NCBI GenBank assembly: GCA_036362985.1
Contig: JAYGXS010000003.1
Coordinates: 33,200,037 to 33,264,036, forward strand
Origin: Ligula intestinalis
Taxonomy: Eukaryota; Platyhelminthes; Cestoda; Diphyllobothriidea; Diphyllobothriidae
Length of the DNA: 64,000 nucleotides
Direction of reading: 5' to 3'
Shown here: piece by piece, positions 26,401-39,287 of the stretch
Layout: each line of letters begins with the position of its first letter
Numbering within the stretch: the stretch's first letter is position 1
The notes under the pieces: generated by a model
Databases searched by the model: none
What the model was told of the DNA's origin: nothing
What the model saw: the letters and a program-made list of their open reading frames with translations, nothing else
Position numbers and translations under genes: made by a program

Positions 26401-29400
26401 GCTGTCGGCGCCAAGTGGGTGCTTGGGCCTTCAAAGTCTGCTAGACCTTTATCAAATCAGGCACTCGCTCTGCGGCCGCGATGATATCCTCAAAATACAA
26501 ATTGGGACAAACGAGGTTGTCATTCTTAAAAGGCTGTCCTACGGTACAAAAATCTACACAGTTTGCCAAAGCCCAGCAGTAAATTCAAATCACTTCCACC
26601 TACGCTGCCTTCGAAGAGACTGAAGTTCAAGCGGCAGTAACGTATTTCAGACACGCAGATGCTGGAGACAATCGGTCTGCTGTGTATGTTTGCCACGCTG
26701 AAGCAGGTTCATCTATAACGGAGTGCCTGTCGAGGTTACTCCTGTGATTACGCCGTTGTGCCCTCCCCAAACAGTCGCGCGTTAGCTGCACTGGACCAAT
26801 ACGTGGGTCAGGTCAGGGTAAATTAGACTTAAGTAGGGCTGCGCTCCCATAACAAATGTCGCAAATGGGAGTGGGGGACGTAGGTGCAGGCTCAGGCCTC
26901 AGCCACCCATGGGGCCCCCACTCCGCGAGATCTAAGTCAGACGTGGTCGCTCCGGCCGCCTGGGCCCGATCCCGCCTCAGGTCTTCTTGACTCTGTCTTG
27001 ACACCGGACCCAAACGATGGAAGGAGTAGAGAATGCGATAGATGCAACACAAGTCTACTATCACTTAAAAAACGAATCTGCGCGTATTTCAACGTCCCTG
27101 CAACACTACGCTGTGGAACACACGGTGGTGATCGACGATCGAACTATCGGCTACGTCGCTACGCGCAATCGCACGTGTGATTATTCTTCAAAAGACCCCA
27201 ATAATAGCGGCCTTCAAAATAACGTGTATTTTCTTAATTTTTTCCTCGCCTTTTATCTCTCTTCCCACTTATTTCAGGAACGCCAACGTGAACAAGCAAT
27301 TAAGGAGCAATTAGAAGCGCGCAAACGTGAGCAGGCCGAAGACAAGGCTGTACGCGAGCAGATCCTCCGTCAAATTGAATTGGATCGTCGTGAACGCGCA
27401 CAGCGGCTGTCGTCAGAGCCAGTTGCTGCCCCGAAGGTTACCCCTCCACGGTCTTCTACCTCATACACGGCTGACAAAACTAAGGTAAACCAGTTCACCT
27501 CTTATTCTTCTAGTTACTGGACATCGGCCTGATATAGGGCTGTCTGTCGTATCTGATCGCAGGCTAGGGCATCCTGGCGGGTTCCACCTTGTGCTTTACA
27601 GCAAGTGGATCTCAGGGACTGTGACTTGCGCGTGGCTCTAGTTGCACAGTCATGGTGGGTGAGTCCCCATCCACAATCCAATTCATCCGGCATTCTGCAC
27701 TGTTTCCTCGGGTAACGGTATTCCTGATCAATTTAGCGAATATCATGTCCTTTACGACTATTCTCCTACCACGAATGGTCGGAGAAACTTCATGTAATCC
27801 TGAAAACCGAAATTACGTAGAGAGACACAATCACTTTACTGTGTTTGGTTCCTGGCTAGCTATTTTGGATTGACGATTGTCATGTACCCCCACCGCCTTG
27901 AACTATGACAAAGTGATTCCTGTAACATCGGGATGGTAGTACAGGACGCATAAGTGGAAGTGGGAATATAGTGTTCATAAATATATAAAAAAGGAAAAGT
28001 CATGTTTGCGCTGATGCCTCTTAAATTATTACAGGGTACTTTATAGGAAGATAGTTCGGGGGCAGTACAAATATCCGTGTCCTACTATGGGATGTTTTGG
28101 TGCCTGCTTTTGCGCCAGAACATGAACTAGGGCAACAAGATTGGCAGATATGTTCTAGTATAGAAGTACAATATATCAGCAAATTACTCTTCAAACTTAT
28201 CGTTTCGGCTTTTTATCAAGGTTGCGATGGCTATAAAAGATATGTATATTTTTGGATCCGCTGAAAACCTTAACACCCATTAACTTCGTCGTCAATGCAT
28301 CTGACCGACCACCCATCCAGCTCATAAATCCTTGTTGTGCTTCCTTACGCCATTTAGGCGGTTTAATTAATCTTTCTTCCTGCATCGGATGCAAGAATTT
28401 TCATACAGTTTTGTTAATTTTTTTTTCAATTTGTACATAATGTAGGTTCGTCTTCAACTCAGACTGCCCGACGGAGACTTCATCTCTTGTGTCTTTCCCT
28501 CTAAAGCCACACTTGCCGAAGAGGTACGCCAACACATCTCCGCTCGCATCGAATCTAATGGAGATAACCATGACAACAGCAATACTGATGAGGGTGATCA
28601 GCCCCTAAGCCCGTCGACACTCGCTGCGTTTCAGCGAGTCCTTCATGCAGGGTACACTTTCAAGCAGTTCCGACCCGCGAGGTAATGGTGTTCGTTTTTT
28701 GTTTGTTGTCCGATATTAATTCGCTCCATTCATTTGTTTTGTTCAGTTCAGCAGGGAAACCCTCGCCGCCTCAAAAAGTCTATAGCTGGTTGCAAATATG
28801 TCTGATTCGTCATGTCACCTGTTGGCGGTGAGACTGTGTATACAGAACCGCTGGAGTAGCGTCTTCCATGTCGAATTCTAATCATAGCCAATGTGCAAAA
28901 GGGAAATAGATTGTCAACTAGCTACTTGGACGAAGTAAACGAAATGCATACTTGCATTACTTTACCGGCGGACTTTTCAAGTTTCTTCTGCCTTAACGCA
29001 GGAAACTTATTACTGGGCCTTTGGCGGCTCAGGATTTAGTTCTGCTTAGAAGGAGAATGTGAAGGGCATCTTCGGAAGTGTATATTCTGTGCAAATAACA
29101 TTTATTGGCCAGAGCCCTTTACGGTCGGTTGGTCGGCCCTGACTCTGCACAAGAGTATCTCCACAAGGCGCAAATGGTGGAGTTTCCTGAAAGCGCAAGG
29201 CAGTGTCGGATTAGTGACGTGATCTGCTGTATTTGACTGCCCGTGAGACTGCACGTCGGTATGTTCCGTCCGCTCTACAGTCGTTATCACTTGACTTCTA
29301 GCGCTTCGTACGTGCCGGTACCGGGAGGCTTATACCGGTCAATACCATGGTTTTCGGGCAATGTCCGTTCGCTTTTTAAGAAAAAGAAGATCTCGCATTA

Positions 29401-32400
29401 ACCGATCGGTCCAGCAACGATGAATTTCTAAATGTTTCTTTTGCATATTTGCATAATTAACCCGACCAAATTATAAAAACTCGGCGATCAAGTATGGTTA
29501 AATTCCATACTCCCGGTCGGCGCCTCGTGACTCCGGGAGATTAAACCGTTAACTATACTCAAGTCTTGTACATGCTGCCGTGAGTTCAGAGGCCGCCGAA
29601 TTTTTCAAAATTGGATAATGCATTGTCCAGTTGTTTTGGTAGCATTTTTGTGCCCAATATACTGTATATTGCGAAGAGCGTACGCCCCCGTAAAGTATGG
29701 TTTTGAAAATTGTACTTCTTGGTAGTTTTTCAGCAACCGAAACAGTTATACCTTGATCCTCCCCATGATTTACTCCATTGCTTCTCTTAATTCATCCATT
29801 TGCTTATTGTCTATTTAGTATCAAGACATTTTTGTGTTTACAAACTTGAACTTTGTTAGCTCTTTCCACAAATGTCCGAGTCACTAATAAGGAACATCGT
29901 AGCGGCTCCGGTACTAGGCGTGCCTTTAGTGCCATCGTAAAATGCCTAATCACGATTAGCAGGTGGATAAAGCAGCAGAATGTGGGGCTCATTGTGCACA
30001 ATACACCGATTCGCTGTCCTAGACAACGGTGGACGTCGACGAGAATGCAAAGCGAGTTGCCTATTGTGTTGACTGCTTTTATATTAACGCCTAAGCTGTG
30101 TTCAATATTTCTTTATTGTAAGGTGATTCATCAGACGTTTGTCGAAAGGCTGAATGTTTTATTAGAGTATATATGACTGCCTGTCTGCATGTACTTCTGA
30201 ATCGAAGTTATTTGGATGGCTGTATGCCAGCGTGTCTGGCCTAGGGTTAAGTAGTTTTTCAATTGGAGCATTTGTAATGAGGGAATGTGATCATTGGCCC
30301 TTTGAGCACCGAAACAAAATGGGCGCTACGTAGATGGCGGTCGTTTGTATGTTTGTTTATCCTTCACTTTTCCTTTGTTCTTTCGTTCGGAAACCGCAGT
30401 CGGTCCAGTGTGTCTTGTTGTGTGACGTGGCTGTGTGGGGCGGAGAGTCGGATTCAATGGCTCCTTCATAACGTGACCTTTATGGCGCTGCCTGTCGGGA
30501 GCATACCTAGCGAGATGTGCTGTTTGATACGCGTGTCGATTGTTTTTCGCGCCAGCCGTCTGCGCCCTCCCACATTTCCGGTCTTCCTGACTCTGTCTTG
30601 ACACCGGTTCCTGATGCGGGTGTAATCAGAGAGTGGGGTAGACCCGGCGAGTTTGCCTTCGTTGTACTTCCGCCGTAGTCATTGCGTGCTTCAACTCGTT
30701 GAAGCTCGTAGTGAATATCATCAAAACCGACGGTCGAACTATCGTATGTCCTTCGTTTGCGCAATGCTAATAGACAAAAGGAGAATGCCTGTTGCCTTAC
30801 CGCAGCCATATTCTAAGAAAGTAACAAAGCCCTGTTTTAATATACCGCAGGTGTGTTTACTAAACTAATTGATAACTGGATCTACTTATGCACACGTGTA
30901 GATTATACAAAGTGACCCAACCTTCAGGTACCTTTTTTCGTGTTCAAGTTTAGACTGAACTAGCAGAAACATTCTAACGGTAGTTGAAGAATTGGCGCAT
31001 GAATGCTGTTGGGTGGCAGGTCCTTGACTCAATCGAGGAATCTTGTGACAATATCGCCATAGGATCTGAATTTGACTAATCCTGGTTAATAATAGGACAG
31101 AGGTCGCCACTTGCCGAACATCTGGTCTGTTTATTAGTAAACAATCTGAGTAGTAGCTCCAAAGTTCCCTTGGTTTTGTAATAAACGCTTTGCAATGTAT
31201 TTTGTCCTCGATAACATCTTAAAAATGACCTCCATTTAGTGATTTTTTTGAATGCTTGGTCTATATAAGGACTTGAGATTTCAGTGGCACGCAAAAATTG
31301 TGGTTTTGGCCTGTTTAGGAGCGTGCTCGCTCTGGCCACCCCCACCAACACCCGCATTAAACTCTTAGTCCTATTGTGGAACCAGAAAATCAAACTGAAC
31401 TCTTCGGCGATGGATGGATATGTAGACACACTTGGGGAAGTACAAACGAGGACCCTTGTACTACGAAAATGATGGGACTTGGGGTTTTGTAGGTGAGCTA
31501 GGGCAAACGGTGTGCAACGTACTCTGCAAAGAAGGAATGCAAAAATTTTGAATTAGCGCCATAATGGAAAAAATACACATACTGATGACCGAAGAGAAGC
31601 GGAACGCATAACAAATACGTTTAACAACTGAAAATAAAGTGGAAAGCGTTCCAGAAAGCGGCAAGTGCAAATTAGTAGTCACCACAGGGGTCGTTGTCAT
31701 ATCTCTCATTGAAATACTATTTATCCCTAAGCTTCACCTTGAAACCCTGATCTTATAATCCAAAACCGTCTACCCGTATCCTGAATCGCCGAGTGCAACC
31801 CCGAAATGCAACCTTAACCACAAATACTTGGCTGTAACCCTTAACCGTCACCCCAAGCTGAACGCTAACCCGCCATTGACCGTCGTATCGTTCGAAATCT
31901 AATCTTAGATCGCTACTCAAATGGCATGAGTAGGTATTTTACAAAGTACAGATCAAATGGACCACACATCCAATCATTGCCGAGGTCTCATCTCCAGTTT
32001 GACGGTTCAATTTATTTCTGCTTGAGCCCTACCAGATAATTACCAACCATAAACCGTTTTTGACCTATTACTACTCCATAACACTATTATCATATATGTT
32101 GCTCTCCTTTGATTTGGTTTCCAATTTATCAGAACGAATCCCTGTCACACTGTAAAGGGGCTTGTTTATTTTCTTCTTAGGCCCTTTTCAGCGGAGGATG
32201 AAACTAAGACTCTTGAGCAGCTGGATCTCTGGCCTTCAGCTGTCTTGCTTCTTGTTTCTCGTTCAAACGCCGGCCATAACTCGGTCTCTCCTTATGCCCA
32301 GGGCTCAGTGATAGGCTACACACAGGGTAATTCGCTTTTCCTAATTTCAAAATTTAACCCTGAGTTCCATTTCACTAGATCCTGTTTGATGGGTGTACTT

Positions 32401-32811
32401 GTACTTGCAGATGCTTTTTCTACACTGGTAACGTATGTCGGCTTGGGACTTCGCACTGGTGTTGACTTTGCCGTCTCCGTGGGCAACAGTGTCTATGTGG
32501 TCTGTCAAAGTCTCTTCACGTCCGTTTTCGGGGGTGCTCGTGGGCAAACCACAGGCAGATCGTCTTCTCCTCCCCCGACCAACTCGGATGGGCAATCATC
32601 GTCACCAAGACCCCATGAGACCGAAACCATGGCTTTCAGGCGCCAGGTAATTTCGTGGTCATCTTCTTGTTCTCCGTCGTTTTTCTGGTAGCTATATGTC
32701 AACCTAACATCACGTTTTATCTTTTAGGGAAATATAAGTCGCCTCTCTCACATGCCCGATGACACTGACGAACAAGCCCGCTGGAATGGTAACTCTACCA
32801 CCCAGATGTAA
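17417..32811 (+). CDS. UBXN4: UBX domain-containing protein 4 (erasin), ER-membrane p97/VCP adaptor
   Basis: It recruits the AAA ATPase p97 to the ER membrane for ER-associated degradation. Exons: 17417-17498, 17580-17660, 19817-19993, 23115-23461, 27278-27484, 28446-28681, 32181-32326, 32411-32646, 32728-32811. All phases agree, giving 531 codons plus TAA (human ~508). The start follows an in-frame TAG at 17408. Residues 1-113 form the thioredoxin-like N-domain (MKWFDGKLSDCI, SEGYKQFTAIY). Residues ~114-200 are an Ala/Ser/Thr linker. Residues ~200-285 are a charged coiled coil (EKRDRELEEAF; RQREQAIKEQLEARK). The UBX domain runs ~299-407 (VRLQLRLPDGDF to WPSAVLLLVSR). A hydrophobic hairpin-like segment lies at 426-467, and the tail ends in WNGNSTTQM, like the human protein. 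The UBX FPR loop is not canonical here. Introns of 81-84 bp flank the ends; the long ones hold repeats. Confidence 0.95.
18239..18580 (-). pseudogene. Penelope-like element remnant, GIY-YIG endonuclease-like
   Basis: A 113-codon open frame on minus carries VSETAERITAQLGI, then YGECLHHYTSQSGQRLGPRTI and EHKQTVRTG. This order fits the C-terminal GIY-YIG region of Penelope-like elements (a Cys-rich lead, GQTGR-like helix, R..EH, V.RG), followed by a degraded H.....H.F tail. The key tyrosines of the endonuclease are not clear. No reverse transcriptase is attached. Recognition is by eye from spaced residues, so it needs a profile search. Confidence 0.5.
18735..18850 (+). repeat. Family A tail module
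   Basis: The stretch cggggttgggtat, a variable part, then tattctttgtcggtaaggtc and ctctgcc parallels 7195-7283 (ggggttgggtat to tctttgttggtaatgtcctt). It lacks the tRNA-like head on this strand. Confidence 0.45.
19393..19484 (+). repeat. Imperfect tandem duplication, 41-bp units 51 bp apart
   Basis: Unit 1 is 19393-19433 and unit 2 is 19444-19484. Both run from atattt..ggcc through ccgt.a.aaca to tttgg.gacgca. The tttggtgacg piece resembles the start of an LTR-element primer-binding region, but no LTR or polyprotein is visible nearby. Confidence 0.6.
21338..21543 (+). promoter_or_regulatory. Compact CCAAT-TATA-AATAAA block, possible solo-LTR core
   Basis: CCAAT is at 21338-21342, TATAAG at 21375-21380 and AATAAA at 21538-21543, in a GC-richer island inside an intron. 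The spacing (about 33 bp, then about 160 bp) is that of an LTR with promoter, R region and poly(A) signal. I found no terminal TG..CA pair or target duplication, so this is tentative. Confidence 0.3.
22340..22500 (+). repeat. Dispersed repeat family B, diverged copy
   Basis: The match is to 45885-46035: gcgccagccac then a purine/pyrimidine match, and gtgcagtagata followed by ctcattataaac against gtggtagatg and cactcgtaaac. The central core of the family is largely lost. Confidence 0.4.
22657..22710 (+). repeat. T10-G18 homopolymer run with G-rich tail
   Basis: Ten T (22657-22666) are followed directly by eighteen G (22667-22684), then agggcagggagttggcggag and further G blocks. It could form a G-quadruplex in the transcript of UBXN4, about 400 bp before exon 4. 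Homopolymer length is prone to assembly error. Confidence 0.8.
23462..27277 (+). other. UBXN4 intron 4 (3.8 kb)
   Basis: AT-rich at 23600-24300, with a family B copy near its 3' end (26820-27180). I see no other gene or RNA. Confidence 0.75.
26820..27180 (+). repeat. Dispersed repeat family B, copy 3
   Basis: A well-kept copy: cccgatcccgcctcaggtct, ttgactctgtcttgacaccgg, a gatgcaacacaagtctacta block, then gatcgacgatcgaactatcg. These four blocks recur in the same order at 45930-46120 and, inverted, at 60535-60640. It ends 97 bp before UBXN4 exon 5. Confidence 0.75.
28682..32180 (+). other. UBXN4 intron 6 (3.5 kb), splits the UBX domain
   Basis: It contains family B copy 4. Minus-strand open frames at 31076-31429 and 29102-29290 match nothing I know. 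No RNA gene is seen. Confidence 0.7.
30390..30760 (+). repeat. Dispersed repeat family B, copy 4
   Basis: tggctccttcataacgtgac, then ccggtcttcctgactctgtc and ttgacaccgg, ending with accgacggtcgaactatcg. It shows both the left block of copy 1 and the right block of copy 3. This joins the two halves and puts the family at about 350-400 bp. Confidence 0.75.
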
Positions 32812-35249
32812 CGAATTCTGTGATCTGCTTTCCCATTATCTCCTTCCCCCGGTCCCCTTTTTAAGGGGTTGCGGTTATTTTCTCTGTCATTTCGATTTTT
32901 CCCACTCTTTCCGTTTTCAGCGGTAAGTTGGCTTCATTGCACCTTACTTCAGCGTTGACTTCAAGTCGGGGCACTTAAGGTCGAGCACTGCCGAGTTTGG
33001 TTATTGTCCTATGACATTTACGCGTTGTCGAAGACCTATTTATCTTGGCTCAGGATGTATTGTTTTCTTTTAGTATTGGCAGTGCTTAGCAAGCCCTTGT
33101 TGCTGTAGTTGTGGTGCGGTTTTCTTGGCTGTAACATACCCCAATATTAAAAATATTCTAACGTTCTCTTCGGATCTATTTTACACTAGTGATTATCACG
33201 GCCATCTAGGCAATTAGGAAGACCCTAATCACTACAACCTCCAGGCCCAGGTCCGAATAGAAGGAGGAATGAGAAACTAGTTGGTAAGAACTAGAACTAT
33301 TGGAGAAAAAATTGGTAGGCAAACAAGGGCATATCCAGCGCCGCAACAGTGGTGTCCCGAGTGAAATTTATGGATTCGTTACATTGTCTTGAGCACGAGC
33401 ATGACCGAATCGGCTTTGAATATGATTGGCCTGTTTGGGAACCTATATTGGCTGAGAACTCGACAGTCTCTGATGCGCGAGCGCAAGTACTCATAGTGTT
33501 GCAACAGGCGCCCAACTTTGGGTCACTATAACATGATTGATTGTTTAACGGGTTGGCGGGTAGGCACTGCAGTCATTCCTTCGCTCCGACTAAATTGTCT
33601 TAATATTTTAGAATGTCACGGTCTCTATGAGATCGCATTGCGACGCTGTGACTTGACCGCTTATTACCTGCTGTCGGAAACGCTAAACCAGTGTTTACTG
33701 TGGATACTGGCGTTTACCAAAAAGGCAAGGGTCTTAAAATGTATTTCGTGTAAGATCAGGAAGCAGCCCTCTATTTCACGCAGTAGACGCATTATGATAT
33801 CTATAAGTTGTTACGTCAACTTCCTATCTCTGTTAAGTAATGTAAACATTCAAAGACTATCTAGCTTTTATAAGTTTTCTCCCACTGTAAGCCCACTTTC
33901 TATGCACGTCGGGGTTTTATAGGGAACTTATGAAGCTTCATATTTTAGTTTTAACTAGTCAGTGATTTTCATTTTTTCGCTGATGGGATTGATTAGGTCA
34001 GAAGTTTGGAGGATATTTTGCCAGAATAGTATTTGTTCGTATCGGTAATCGCAGTAGTATGGTACAGGAGCTAACCGTGATCGGTGTTCTGCCAAGTAAC
34101 AACTGTCATAATTTGACGAGAATGTGGCGAGTCAGAACTGATTAACTAGAGCACAAGCTGGATGTGGAAAAAAGATGTCATATTTACCCATAATTACGCT
34201 ATGCCGGATGGTTGTTCTCAACTCTTAACGATATCCATTTAGGGTCGTAAATTATCGCAAATTGAGCAGAATATCGTTTAACTAATGGATATTCTAGGAC
34301 GGTACCACGTCATCAGGTCAACACTCGAATGCACCAGAGCACAGGCGATGGCCAGGAGTTCACAACCGGATATGCCAAGTTCTATCCCTGTTACCAGGCC
34401 TTGCGCAGGCCGTAGGGAAATACGAACCAAATCCAAGATTGACGACTGTTCTCATGGTCAACGAAGCAAGTCACAACTGGGTTGGGTGCCAGACTGTTTT
34501 ACAGCTTTTATTGCAACGCAGAAACCAGTTCGAAGGTGTTGTATAAATTAATCTTATCCCTATTTTACTTGTCTTCCTGCTCATAACTTACAAAAACGCT
34601 TGGGTAGAACCGTTTTTGTCATGTCAGAAGCCCATTGTTTCGAACCATAAACTTGGAAAAATAGCCCAAATTCAGTCGATACAAGGGTAAATTTAACTTG
34701 AGGTTATTTCATGAAGGTTTACTGTTATTTAAATGCTGCTTATGAGGCATTCAATAAACGGAATGTCCGGTGCTCCAATTTCGATAATATGAAATAGATT
34801 GTATAAGCCCGAAACTCCCCCAAGCCGTACGCTAGAAACCATGGACATCCAAAACAGATGCAGTCACCTTGTCAACTGAAGGGAACGTGGCCCGATCCTA
34901 TTCGCCTTTTTTCATCCATGCACACGTCGTGGACAGACGACCCGGGCCAGTCACGCGTCGACATTTACAATTTAGGCCTTTCTGCACAAAAGCTACTTCT
35001 TTTCATTCTTCTCTAAAATTAGGTGGCTCATAAGTATTTTGACGCGCACTTACTAATAAAATGCTCAAAAGTTTTAAAGTAAATTAACTAGCTCGTTGGG
35101 TACTAAGACCTTATCTTGATCTGTTTGGCTGCACCCTCTTGACGGTTCTCGAAAGTGGTACGACTCTAACTGTTAAAGGTCTCGTGACTTGAATGGAGAT
35201 ATCCAGTTCTGGTCGCACAAATTTTTAAAAGACTTCAACGGAAGATTCT

Positions 35250-35660
35250 TAATCAAACGTAGGGAAAATCCGGTAGATGAGGTACAGAACTAAAGTTGAT
35301 GGTTTGGATAACTTGAAGCGGTGCAGCGATGATTTTAATGGGGTCCCGTTCCAGATACCCCGTGTCGCTCTGGGCGTCCAATCCTTGCAATTTGTTATCG
35401 AGGTATCGTTAAGGCTAATAAGGTTAGCCCTAACGGCTGCGAGCTTCCAGGCCCGGTTCCTTAGGAGAAGTGAGGGGTCATAGGAAGAGCCGAATGGTAG
35501 GAAGACTGTATTCTGTACAGAAGTGCCGGAGAATAATAAAGGGGGAAGTTTAACTTGGACGAGTGCAGGTCCGCATTGAGCGAGGCAGTATCCCAAGTGA
35601 TGTCTGGGGCAGACACCGCTTTGATATCTGTGTTCAAACGGATTGAGCCCAACCTACTAA
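35250..35660 (+). repeat. Dispersed repeat family E, copy 1
   Basis: Blocks ggttagccctaacggctgcg, cttccaggcccggttcctta, then gaatggtaggaagactgtat and tctgtacagaa recur in the same order at ~55890-56010 and ~61025-61150. The last block also recurs at 62825-62870. No coding potential is shared among copies. Confidence 0.7.
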
Positions 35661-36879
35661 ATGAAGCTAGTCTTCTAACGCGGGAATCTTATCGGACGGA
35701 TCGAGGTCAAGCAACTGTGGTTTGAGCCGAGCAAGGGGGAGGCAATGTGCGCACGGTTGCGCCTGTTCTGAGGCATGCCACCAGCTGCCTTCGCGCCAGA
35801 TCCTATGCTCTGAGTGACCTCGTCTGTGGCCTCACGATTTAAGAGGGCGTCGGGCTGCAGAAATACTACAATGCCATTAAAACAGTAGACAGAGTTGTTC
35901 TAAGATCTGGTTTAGCCGAATGGCCGAACCTTGCACTCGTTAACATTGGACGGCATGAGCCTGAAATACAAATATACTTTGGATTGGCTTAATCTTGTCT
36001 ACACATGCTTTCCAGCTTGATCGTGAATGGCACTCCAAAACCTAAACCCATTAGCAAACAAAGCAACATCGCAACTTAACACAATGCTGCAGTTCCTGAC
36101 GTTCATAATTAATGGAGTGGGGCCATAAACTTAACCTACGTGAGCAGCAATATCAATCATCGTGTGTTCTCACTGCTGTTCTCCGACAGAGATAATGAAG
36201 CTTTTAGTTACCTATCCGGGCTAACCCCACTGAGTTTGTGCAGGGATCGCTGACTTCGTTCACTATCCTGTGTCTTCTCAATGTTCGTCCTGGCTATGTG
36301 CACCCTATTTCCTCCCTTCCAGAGTCTATGCGTGGATGAGGAACTCTGCTTATGCCCACAAAAACTATCGAAAACCTTTGACGGTAGGATAAACCTGTTG
36401 GATAATGTAAATACACGATATCACGGATTCGGCTACGTTTTAACAGCACTACGGGGTTAAAATGATATAATCATTTTTATACGTTTTTTCTTGACGCTTA
36501 CATTTCATTTTGCACCTTTAGATAACTGTCTGTGCGGTATAGATCTTCAGTTGCACCGAAACGTGGACTTTCGTACTGGTTCAAGTTAAGGGGTAACTTT
36601 TATTATTTTGACCATTGCTCAGCTTGTCATAAAACACATTTCGTTAATTGCAATCTGGGTGACACTTGCGCAGAAATGGCGTCGGCACAATTTAACTCAT
36701 TTAAGTATTTGCTGAGGTGTGTTTTGTGGCCATCGATTTCGATCAAGTCTACCATGTGCTCAAGAGCATAAACGGTACATGGAGCCCGATTATAGTGAAA
36801 TAGGCGCGCAACTGTCTACCTTATTCAAACCCTCGGCCGCATTGAATCAGTGACAAGACCGAAGTCGAGATAACCGAGC

Positions 36880-37700
36880 AGGCTTTGGGCGGAAACGGCT
36901 TTCTCCAATGCAGCCCAAAACGCCGCCTAAACTTAGCTTTTAGTGACAGTAGACTTTAGGTGGGTACTATTTTACTGTCTACCCTCACTCAGACTCTACC
37001 AAGACTCTCGGACGTCATGGCTGGTACAACTACTACTACTATCAATACTGTTATTTCTTATACTACTAACTAGGCGTAGCTGAATGATAGTATTTGCTGG
37101 TACTATTACTAACTGTGTTGTAAGTCGGAAATGATGCGGATTAAAGTCAGCACTTGGCTCATATCCCCTCAATCTCAACATGGATTGTAGCAGTACTGGT
37201 GCTAGCATTGGCGCTACCAACTGTCCAAGGCGACGCTAAGTTAGCCAACGCTAGATCACCTACCCCTTGATCTCTGCAAGCAGTGCGAATCTTGGTCTCA
37301 ACTATTCCGAGTAAGTACATGTTTGGGGCACAGCAGAGCTTGCCTTGGTTTCCATCCTCTCAAGTCTAACCGTCGGGTTCGACTTAAATACTGCTGCGAT
37401 AGGTACGTGTCTAATTTTAGTAATCATGCTTACTACGGCTAGTAAATAGTGTACTAAAATACGGCCTGTGTGCTTTTTAAGAAGACAGCACACAGTATGC
37501 ACTCCCAAATATGTGTGAGATAAAGTGATTGAAATTTGGATGGCATTTATAATAATACTTGTCAGAGAGCAGACCATCATCCTGATAAATAGGTGCTCTA
37601 CAATTACGGTGCTTGAGGAAAACAGTGTTGCTGAGACTGCAATAGGGTAAAAGAGTAGACTAGGCTTTGAGACGAAGTCTGCACTATCAAACCTAAGCAA
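36880..37700 (+). repeat. Dispersed repeat family D, copy 1 (longest)
   Basis: Three blocks in order: (a) cgccgcctaaacttag, agtgacagtagacttt and ctgtctaccctcactcag; (b) ttaaagtcagcacttggctc then atatcccctcaat; (c) agaccatcatcctgataaat and gtgttgctgagactgc. Blocks a and b recur at 57190-57480, and b and c at 58960-59150. No ORF is shared. Confidence 0.75.
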
Positions 37701-39287
37701 ATATAGGCATGCATTAACGAAAAATAGATAGGCTAGATTTTACATTGCTTGATAAACATACACTTACGATTACTAGTTTCCTATCAATGGTAGACCTCAT
37801 CCACAGCGTCAACTTTTGATTCACTTATTTTTTAAGCCTGAGTTATTCAGTAAGGTGTTTTGTCAGCCACGTTCTTAAAACTGGGTGCGTGCTGTTTTTG
37901 TCGAATGAATAAATTATTCCCCAAACATTCCTTTGCTGTTGTCGAAAAGAGCTGATTCCTTTCTTATAATGCTTATTTCAGCCTTCATCTGATCAGCTTC
38001 GGCGCGCCCGATTATTCCTTCTAACTGTGGTTGACTAATCGAGCTCCGAAGGGATGAACCTGACCTAGAGTATTACGAGGTGGGCGTTCCATCTTGAAGA
38101 AGTGGCCTTTAATTCTCATTAAGCTATCCAATGATTTCGTGGGCCTTAGTACCAGCAATATTGACCATTGTCACTCGCGCATCTCTGGAGGGAACATGAC
38201 ATAGTAAGCGAGTAATATCTCTAACGTTCTATGCACTAAGTCCGAATTCCTGGACGAAGAACGTACCTTGCGCTCCAGTCAGGCATAAGCGCAGTAGATT
38301 CATCAGTGACCAGGGTTAGGTAATCAAACGTCTTCCCTTCTATATTTTATGAACATCAGCCTTCGGGTCGGATTTCAATATATGATAGGCTTTTCAAAGA
38401 AGTTGTGCCGAGAACACGATGGTTTGCCTAATCAGAATTCTGTGAAGACATTGTATGTTGGATCGGCTTTTTACGACAGGAAAGGAGGCTTACGGGTGTC
38501 CATAGTACACCCTTTTTTCTAACTGTGCCTCAGAAAAGTTTTCATATTCACTGTTCGTTCTTTGAATTACTTGAATCTGGGACGTGTCTTCTGTCGCCTG
38601 CAGTAAAACAATAAATAGGGCGCATTCCTTGGCTTTCAGCTTATGTGCGACTCAAGCGGCTAAATATATGGGAGCGCGAGGTGGGCAGTTCAAGGCGCAC
38701 CTCTTCGGCAGTGGGTAACCAAGAACGCGTTGGGAGGCCGTCATTCAAGAGGGCATAATTTTTTTCGCTCCGTGTCGCTGATCTAGGAATGTCACAGGCG
38801 CAGTTCTCGCTCTATAGAGAATGCTATTACCTCGCTTTCTCTTAAGAATCCTTTCACCGTTATAATTGTCGTGTATATATAAGATAGAGTTAACAAATAA
38901 GTTTATAGATTTGCTGAATTAACAGACTGATAGTCACCTTACCATTGTTACAGGAATATGACGCTGCTGAAGATTCAAACGGATAAGTCGTGCAAGAGTC
39001 AATAAGAACCTGTGCAATAGTGATTGCAAAGAAGTGGCATGATTTAAAGTTAAACGTTTTTAACAAGACTTCAAGCACAATCTAGAGAAACCAACAGAAA
39101 TCATAGATCAAAATCCGTTCTGGTTATAATAGACTGTAATATGAGTGGGAAAGCAAAAAACCTACTGGAAGGACGTTACGTCATTTGATTTGCGTGTGCT
39201 AGGCTGTATGATTATTGGCCATTTTTCATGGCTGTCTGCCACCAACAGACATCGAAATTTTTTCTTTCTCCTGATCGTCTCGTGATT

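Larger units (their letters stand above)
32812..39287. other. Intergenic region between UBXN4 and TXNDC11
   Basis: No canonical AATAAA lies within 300 bp of the UBXN4 stop; an ATTAAA occurs at 33146-33151. The region holds repeat E (35250-35660) and repeat D (36880-37700). The remainder has only short, unconserved ORFs, and I cannot place a promoter for TXNDC11. Confidence 0.65.

Noticed and set aside
31076..31429. 117-codon minus-strand ORF in UBXN4 intron 6
   Set aside because: No recognisable family, no splice context and no repeat partner in the window.
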